From Ga0077527 sp038144955 (GTDB lineage Bacteria; Pseudomonadota; Gammaproteobacteria; Burkholderiales; SG8-41): a DNA stretch of 26,241 bases. Below are positions 22,402 to 26,241 of the stretch, in pieces (the first letter of the stretch is position 1; every line of letters starts with the position of its first letter). The stretch covers positions 1 to 26,241 of the forward strand of contig JAYQOT010000031.1 of the NCBI GenBank assembly GCA_038144955.1. Direction: 5' to 3'. Both the position numbers and the translations under genes were made by a program. The notes below the pieces were generated by a model that was not told where the DNA came from, ran no database searches, and worked only from the letters and a program-made list of their open reading frames with translations.

Positions 22402-23322
22402 GTGAACAACCTGCACGGCATCCTGGTGTTTCTCCACGTGGTCGATGCTGGCTCCCTGAGTGGTGCCGCACGTGCGCTGGGAGTCACCACCGCAGCCATC
22501 AGCGGCACGCTTGCGCGCCTGGAGCGCACCCTTGCGGTCCGTCTGCTCGATCGCACCACGCGGCGGCTGAACATGACTGCGGAGGGTGCCGAGTTCTATG
22601 CCCGCTGCAAGCAGGTCGTGGCAGACCTCGAGGCTGCCGAGCGCGCTGTCAACCGCAGCGCCCGCGAACCTGCCGGGTTGCTGCGCGTCGGCATGCCCCA
22701 GGGACTGGGACGAATGTGGATCATTCCCCAGTTGCCACTGTTCCAGCGGCTTTATCCAGCAATCACGCTGGAGATCTCATGCCGCGACTACATTTCCCCA
22801 ACCCAAGATCACGACCTCGACATCTCGGTGCGCTCGGGTGAACTGCAACCGACACGGCAGGCTGCCCGCCTGCTCGCCCGCTGTCGCTATGCGGTATGCG
22901 GATCTCCCGCGTATTTCGAGCGCCACGGCAAACCATCCAGTCCCGACGAACTGGCCGGGCACGTCTGCCTGGCCTACCGCCGTCCCCGCAGCGGGCGTGT
23001 CCGGCAATGGCGTTTTGCTGACGACCGTGACACGAGAAACGTTGCCATCAGCGCGAAAACGATATTCAACAGCAACGAAGCGCTGGTCGCGGCCGCAGTT
23101 GCCGGCCTCGGGCTCATTCAGATAGCTGACTACTATGTGCGCCCCGCTCTCGCTTCCGGGGAATTAAACGAGGTAATGCCCCGCCACAAAACCGGGGGCT
23201 ACGACATTTCCGTACTGTTCCCCGTACATCCCCATGTTGCACCCAGGCACCGCGTATTCGTCGATTTTCTGGTTTCCATTTTTAATCAGCCGCCGTGGGT
23301 CGCACGTCAGGGTGGCAATTGA
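22402..23322 (+). CDS. LysR-family transcriptional regulator
   Basis: Regulator of 306 residues from the GTG at 22402. The N-terminal winged helix-turn-helix spans about residues 4-61 (FLHVVDAGSLSGAARALGVTTAAISGTLARLERTLAVRLLDRTTR). An effector-binding domain of two alpha/beta lobes follows (about 88-295), with GLLRVGMPQGLGRMWIIPQLPLF and VAAAVAGLGLIQIADYYV. The GTG is chosen because GGCGAGGA lies just upstream and the helix-turn-helix normally begins within a few residues. The ATG at 22363 would add 13 residues, lacks a ribosome site and would put the candidate operator inside the gene. The C-terminus resembles the large DsdC/GcvA-unrelated LysR group common in Burkholderiales. It is divergent from the six-gene operon and is its likely regulator; the co-inducer is probably the imported acid or an early intermediate. 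Confidence 0.92.
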   Translation: MNNLHGILVFLHVVDAGSLSGAARALGVTTAAISGTLARLERTLAVRLLDRTTRRLNMTAEGAEFYARCKQVVADLEAAERAVNRSAREPAGLLRVGMPQGLGRMWIIPQLPLFQRLYPAITLEISCRDYISPTQDHDLDISVRSGELQPTRQAARLLARCRYAVCGSPAYFERHGKPSSPDELAGHVCLAYRRPRSGRVRQWRFADDRDTRNVAISAKTIFNSNEALVAAAVAGLGLIQIADYYVRPALASGELNEVMPRHKTGGYDISVLFPVHPHVAPRHRVFVDFLVSIFNQPPWVARQGGN

Positions 23323-23442
23323 TGCAGATACGCACTTGCAATCGCGGTGCGATAAAACCAGTTTCTCTTAGCACTATCGATACGGGGTGCTGACGGGCTT
23401 GCAGTTATCAGGTAATGACCGATCGCGCCATATTTGCGACAA

Positions 23443-23470
23443 TGATCTCGACTCCGGTCCTACGAGATCA
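23443..23470. promoter_or_regulatory. 8-bp inverted repeat upstream of the fourth Bug gene
   Basis: Perfect arms TGATCTCG (23443-23450) and CGAGATCA (23463-23470) are separated by 12 bases, placing the half-site centres 20 bases apart, about two helical turns. It lies 65 bases before the Bug start in a 212-base intergenic region with no other gene. It could be an operator for a dimeric regulator or an RNA hairpin in the leader. Confidence 0.4.
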
Positions 23471-23534
23471 GGAGCACCAAAGCCTGCAGCCCCGCGGCTG
23501 ATCACGGCTTCACGATAACTATCGAGGAGATGTC

Positions 23535-24506
23535 ATGCATAAAGCACTCATATCCAGCTTCCTGCCGCCTCTGGTTGCGGCACTGGTACTGATCACCTCC
23601 GGCACCGTTACGGCACAGGGCTATCCGACCCGCCCGGTACGGATCATCGTGCCGTTTTCGGCCGGTGGACCCAACGACATTCTGGCGCGTGCCGTCGGCG
23701 CCAAGCTGGGCGAACGGCTAGGCCAGCAGGTCATTGTCGACAACCGCCCCGGCGGCGGCACCGTCATCGGCACCGACATTGCCGCACATTCGCCCCCCGA
23801 CGGCTATACCTTGCTGATGGCGTCAACCAGCCATGCGGTCAATCCTACCCTGAAAAAAAACCTGCCCTACGACCAGAGCAAGGATCTCGATCTGCTGATC
23901 CTGATGGCCAACGCGCCGAACCTCGCGGTAGTGCATCCTTCACTGCCGGTGAAATCGGTGCCGCAACTGATCGCGCTCGCCAAATCGCGCCCCGGTGAAA
24001 TCACTTACGGTTCAGGCGGTGTCGGCGCTTCCACGCATCTCGCAGGCGCGCTGCTGGCAACCATGTCGAAAACAAAAATGATCCACGTCGCCTACAAGGG
24101 CGGGGCGCCCGCGACCCGCGGCCTGATTACCGGCGAAATCACCTGGATGTTCGGCACCTTCCTGCCGACCATTCCGCATGTACGCGCCAACCGTCTGCGC
24201 GTAATCGGCTCTGGGGGCATCAAGCGCTCGCCGGTGCTGCCGAATGTACCTACCGTTGCCGAATCGCTGCCAGGATTCAACTCGCTCGGCTGGTGGGGCA
24301 TGATGCTGCCCTCCGGCGTACCGGCACCCATCATCGACCGCCTCAACAGGGACATCAATGCAGTGCTGAAGGATCTGCACGATCAACTGCAACGTGACGG
24401 CACCGAAGCCATCGGCGGTTCCCCGGCCGACTTCCAGAAATTCTTCGATTCCGAAGTGGTGCGCTGGGCAGGTGTGATCAAATCGCTGGGCCTCAAGCCC
24501 AACTGA
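23535..24506 (+). CDS. Bug/TctC-family substrate-binding protein (fourth copy)
   Basis: Periplasmic carboxylate receptor of 323 residues. The signal peptide (LPPLVAALVLITSGTVTAQ) is followed by YPTRPVRIIVPFSAGGPND, VIVDNRPGGGTVIGTDIA, SPPDGYTLLMAS and IHVAYKGGAPATR, a canonical Bug protein. The ATG at 23535 follows GAGGAG by 5 bases. It stands downstream of the LysR gene in the same direction but 212 bases away and behind an inverted repeat, so it probably has its own promoter. A strong hairpin follows its stop. It is close in layout to the copy at 10866-11834 but not identical; the four copies are divergent paralogues, not recent duplicates. Ligand unknown. Confidence 0.93.
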   Translation: MHKALISSFLPPLVAALVLITSGTVTAQGYPTRPVRIIVPFSAGGPNDILARAVGAKLGERLGQQVIVDNRPGGGTVIGTDIAAHSPPDGYTLLMASTSHAVNPTLKKNLPYDQSKDLDLLILMANAPNLAVVHPSLPVKSVPQLIALAKSRPGEITYGSGGVGASTHLAGALLATMSKTKMIHVAYKGGAPATRGLITGEITWMFGTFLPTIPHVRANRLRVIGSGGIKRSPVLPNVPTVAESLPGFNSLGWWGMMLPSGVPAPIIDRLNRDINAVLKDLHDQLQRDGTEAIGGSPADFQKFFDSEVVRWAGVIKSLGLKPN

Positions 24507-24514
24507 TTCTGTTT

Positions 24515-24546
24515 CGCGCCGGGGCCGGCCTCAAGGCTCCGGCGCG
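24515..24546 (+). terminator. 12-bp GC-rich hairpin after the fourth Bug gene
   Basis: Arms CGCGCCGGGGCC and GGCTCCGGCGCG pair over 12 positions with one G-T wobble, around an 8-base loop, 9 bases past the stop. No T-run follows; it is a probable terminator or 3' stabiliser separating the Bug gene from the GlcG-like gene. Confidence 0.55.
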
Positions 24547-24618
24547 TCAACATGCCTCTGCTTACGTACATCCTGTTACAGTCCGGTTCCATTACTCATC
24601 CCGGCCGCAACGCTCACG

Positions 24619-25035
24619 ATGCCAAATCCTACATCACTGTCTTTTAACCAGATCCAGGCCGCGATGAACGCGATGATCGAGAAAGCGCGGCAAACGCCGG
24701 ACGATGTGGTTGCCATCGCCATTGCCGACAGCACCGGCAACCTGCTTGCCTACGCCCAGACCGGACATCTGCGGCTGTTCAGCCGCCGCCATGCCATCCG
24801 CAAGGCCTACACGGCCGCAGTGATGGGGACCGACACGGGGAGCAACGCCAAGAAACTCAAGGAACAGGGGCGCAGCATTGCCGAGATGGGCGATGCGCAG
24901 CTGACGGCGAATCAGGGCGGACTGGTGATCAAGCGCGACGGCGTGATACTGGGCGGGATCGGCGTCGGCGGTTACGACGGCGGACACCTGGATGAGGCGC
25001 TGGCAAAAGTCGGGCTGGACAAAATCACCCTGTAG
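24619..25035 (+). CDS. GlcG/HbpS-like (DUF336) protein
   Basis: Small alpha/beta protein of 138 residues of the GlcG/HbpS family. Members occur beside glycolate oxidase (glcG), as haem-binding or sensor-associated proteins, and beside cobalamin or corrinoid genes; their common biochemical role is not settled. Family pattern seen: a leading helix (QIQAAMNAMIEKARQ), VAIAIADSTGNLLAYAQTG with the central strand pair at 31-49, SRRHAIRKAYTAA, and the glycine-rich end GGLVIKRDGVILGGIGVGGYDGGHLDEALAKVGL. No signal peptide, so cytoplasmic as read. The ribosome site is weak; the start is chosen by family length. It is convergent with sua5, only 7 bases apart. Its nearest functional relative in the window could be the hydroxyacid dehydrogenase, but that is 15 kb away. 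Confidence 0.88.
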   Translation: MPNPTSLSFNQIQAAMNAMIEKARQTPDDVVAIAIADSTGNLLAYAQTGHLRLFSRRHAIRKAYTAAVMGTDTGSNAKKLKEQGRSIAEMGDAQLTANQGGLVIKRDGVILGGIGVGGYDGGHLDEALAKVGLDKITL

Positions 25036-25053
25036 CAGGAAGCTAAGCCTGCT
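25034..25053. terminator. Possible shared terminator hairpin between convergent glcG-like and sua5 genes
   Basis: Six-base arms AGCAGG (25034-25039) and CCTGCT (25048-25053) with an 8-base loop overlap the ends of both convergent genes. There is no T-run; position is the main support. Confidence 0.35.
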
Positions 25054-26020
25054 GGGGATTGGATGCCCTGATCAAACGGTCTTTGATCGCCATCCACTCC
25101 GTCGCATCTGGTGGCTGTTCGATCAGTATCACGTCACACCCGGCGTGATCCAGCTCGCGCAGGTTGGCATATAAATCATGCGCATAGCCTGCGGCATCCG
25201 CCGGCGCAGCTTTCCACACCATGCCCTCGATCACCGGTTGCAGGGTCGTGCGTGCGAGCACGGCAACGCGTTTGCCCTGGCGGGTCAGGCTGCGCGCGAG
25301 TTCGGCAACGAGATCACCCTCCATCAGCATCACCGGCGTCTGCGGCGCGTAGTGCTTGTCGAGTGAACCGGAGACGCGCGGCGCCTGAGCGTCGGGGGCG
25401 TTGAGCGGCATCCCGGCCGCAGACTCGATCTGCTGCGGTGTAATCCAGCCCGGACGCAATAAGGTTACGCCGCCGCGCGAGCAGTCGACAATGGTCGATT
25501 CGATGCCGACATCAGCCGCGCCGCCATCGAGCACGCAGGCCACCATGTCGCCGAATTCCTCACGCACATGGGCTGCGGTAGTCGCCGAAACATGGCCGAA
25601 ACGGTTGGCCGAGGGCGCGGCAACACCACCGCCGAATTCCCGCAACAGTTGTTGCGCGACCGGATGTGCAGGCACGCGAATGGCAACGGTGTCCTGTCCA
25701 CCGGTAACGGCATCGGGTACGCGCGGATTCCGCTTAAGCACCAGCGTCAGCGGTCCGGGCCAGAATTTTCTGGCAAGCGCATGTGCGAACGGCGGCACCT
25801 CGCGCGCCCAGTTCGCGAGTTGCGCGGCGTCGGCAACGTGCACGATCAGCGGATGATCGGCAGGCCGGCCCTTCGCCGCGAACACCTTGCGCACCGCGTC
25901 CGTGTTCGACGCATCAGCGCCGAGGCCGTAAACCGTCTCGGTGGGAAACGCGACCAGTTCGCCGGCCTTGAGCTGTGCGGCGGCGTGGGCGATGTCTGCT
26001 TTGGAAACGGAATGCGTCAT
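25043..26020 (-). CDS. sua5: L-threonylcarbamoyladenylate synthase, Sua5 type
   Basis: Cytoplasmic enzyme that makes threonylcarbamoyl-AMP from threonine, bicarbonate and ATP for the t6A37 modification of ANN-decoding tRNAs. The chain is 325 residues, the two-domain Sua5 length rather than the short TsaC. The YrdC domain (about 1-200) shows VAFPTETVYGLGADA at 23-37, KGRPADHPLIVH at 50-61 and SANRFGHVSATTAAHV. The C-terminal Sua5 domain (about 225-325) is joined by a linker containing PRVSGSLDKHYAPQTP, the SxxHYAP segment typical of Sua5. The ATG at 26020 is taken over an adjacent GTG at 26023; no strong ribosome site is seen. An inverted repeat lies 20 bases upstream. It is a housekeeping gene and marks core chromosome beside the catabolic modules. 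Confidence 0.95.
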   Translation of the reverse strand: MTHSVSKADIAHAAAQLKAGELVAFPTETVYGLGADASNTDAVRKVFAAKGRPADHPLIVHVADAAQLANWAREVPPFAHALARKFWPGPLTLVLKRNPRVPDAVTGGQDTVAIRVPAHPVAQQLLREFGGGVAAPSANRFGHVSATTAAHVREEFGDMVACVLDGGAADVGIESTIVDCSRGGVTLLRPGWITPQQIESAAGMPLNAPDAQAPRVSGSLDKHYAPQTPVMLMEGDLVAELARSLTRQGKRVAVLARTTLQPVIEGMVWKAAPADAAGYAHDLYANLRELDHAGCDVILIEQPPDATEWMAIKDRLIRASNPQQA

Positions 26021-26039
26021 CACGTCAGCGTGCCGTAGT

Positions 26040-26055
26040 TTGACAAATATGTCAA
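26040..26055. promoter_or_regulatory. Perfect inverted repeat TTGACA-AATA-TGTCAA upstream of sua5
   Basis: Six-base perfect arms around AATA lie 20 bases before the sua5 start. Read on either strand it offers a consensus -35 box, but no good -10 is found at 16-18 bases on either strand. It may be an operator or part of a promoter. Confidence 0.4.
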
Positions 26056-26241
26056 TAAAAACAACGGCTTATATTTAATTCGGCCTGGCAATGCCTGCAG
26101 AAGCGTAGCGAGCAGGCCGGTGTGCAAGGAGCCGCGCAGCGGAATGACGAGACATAACTGATAGGGGGCTTAGGAAGCAAACATGTGTTCAACACATGCT
26201 AACTTCCTGAAATGATTGGTAAAAATAGGTACTACCGCCGC
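26056..26241. other. Non-coding tail with several inverted repeats, no gene seen
   Basis: No convincing coding frame. Symmetries seen: CGGCCTG (26081-26087) with CAGGCCG (26113-26119), with a nested GCCTGC/GCAGGC pair; and a long imperfect hairpin at 26170-26211. The segment around 26100-26150 has short repeated words (gcgtagcgagc, gcgcagcgga) of the kind found in dispersed intergenic repeats. It may be the edge of a repeat element or the control region of a gene beyond the window. Confidence 0.4.
26170..26211. repeat. Two-tier inverted repeat (long imperfect hairpin)
   Basis: Inner arms CATGTGTT (26182-26189) and AACACATG (26191-26198) are perfect around a single base. Outer arms TTAGGAAG (26170-26177) and CTTCCTGA (26203-26210) pair with one G-T wobble. 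The two tiers are separated by four-base internal loops (CAAA and CTAA). Confidence 0.6.

Noticed and set aside
1..26241. CRISPR array, tRNA, rRNA, insertion sequence or prophage
   Set aside because: No regularly spaced repeats, no clover-leaf sequences recognised, and no transposase, integrase or phage protein in any convincing frame.

Overview
The window reads as chromosomal DNA of a GC-rich betaproteobacterium, most likely Burkholderiales. The basis is the high GC, strong AGGAGG-type ribosome sites, and four separate Bug/TctC-type periplasmic binding proteins, a family greatly expanded in that order. It is a scaffolded or masked assembly: two N runs (1153-1552 and 6014-6341) each lie inside a gene whose frame is intact on both sides. 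No rRNA, tRNA, CRISPR array, transposase or phage gene was seen. No gene-free stretch exceeds about 225 bp.

Layout. (1) 1-5619, minus strand: a dipeptide/oligopeptide-type ABC importer. It consists of a fused two-ATPase protein, a family-5 binding protein, and permeases DppB-like and DppC-like (the last cut by the window edge). (2) 5744-9345, minus strand: an FCD-type GntR regulator overlapping by ATGA a 966-residue FAD plus Fe-S 2-hydroxyacid dehydrogenase (YdiJ/GlcD-GlcF type). (3) 9541-10743, plus strand, divergent from it: a serine-glyoxylate/alanine-glyoxylate type aminotransferase, preceded by a tiny coupled leader ORF. The divergent region is AT-rich and holds two near-identical inverted sites that look like GntR operators. 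(4) 10866-14589, plus strand: Bug protein, enoyl-CoA hydratase-like protein, alpha/beta hydrolase and glutaryl-CoA dehydrogenase, tightly packed. (5) 14621-16375, minus strand: CLC chloride channel/transporter with C-terminal CBS domains. (6) 16483-22260, minus strand: a six-gene operon (ornithine cyclodeaminase family protein, Bug, two tandem DapA-family proteins, SDR dehydrogenase, second Bug), divergent from a LysR regulator at 22402-23322. (7) 23535-25035, plus strand: another Bug protein and a GlcG/HbpS-like protein. (8) 25043-26020, minus strand: the threonylcarbamoyl-AMP synthase Sua5. (9) A non-coding tail rich in inverted repeats.

How the parts may work together (inference). The window is a patchwork of uptake and catabolic modules for organic and amino acids. 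The dehydrogenase/aminotransferase pair would oxidise a 2-hydroxyacid and transaminate the product. The gcdH module would take up an acid and pass it through acyl-CoA oxidation. The LysR-linked operon looks like uptake and breakdown of an imino, amino or keto acid. The most unusual points are: a DapA-family protein with valine in place of the Schiff-base lysine, beside a paralogue that keeps it; a CLC protein lacking the GSGIP motif and with valine at the internal proton-glutamate position; the paired GntR sites plus an 11-bp word shared with the ABC operon leader; and the small coupled leader ORF before the aminotransferase.
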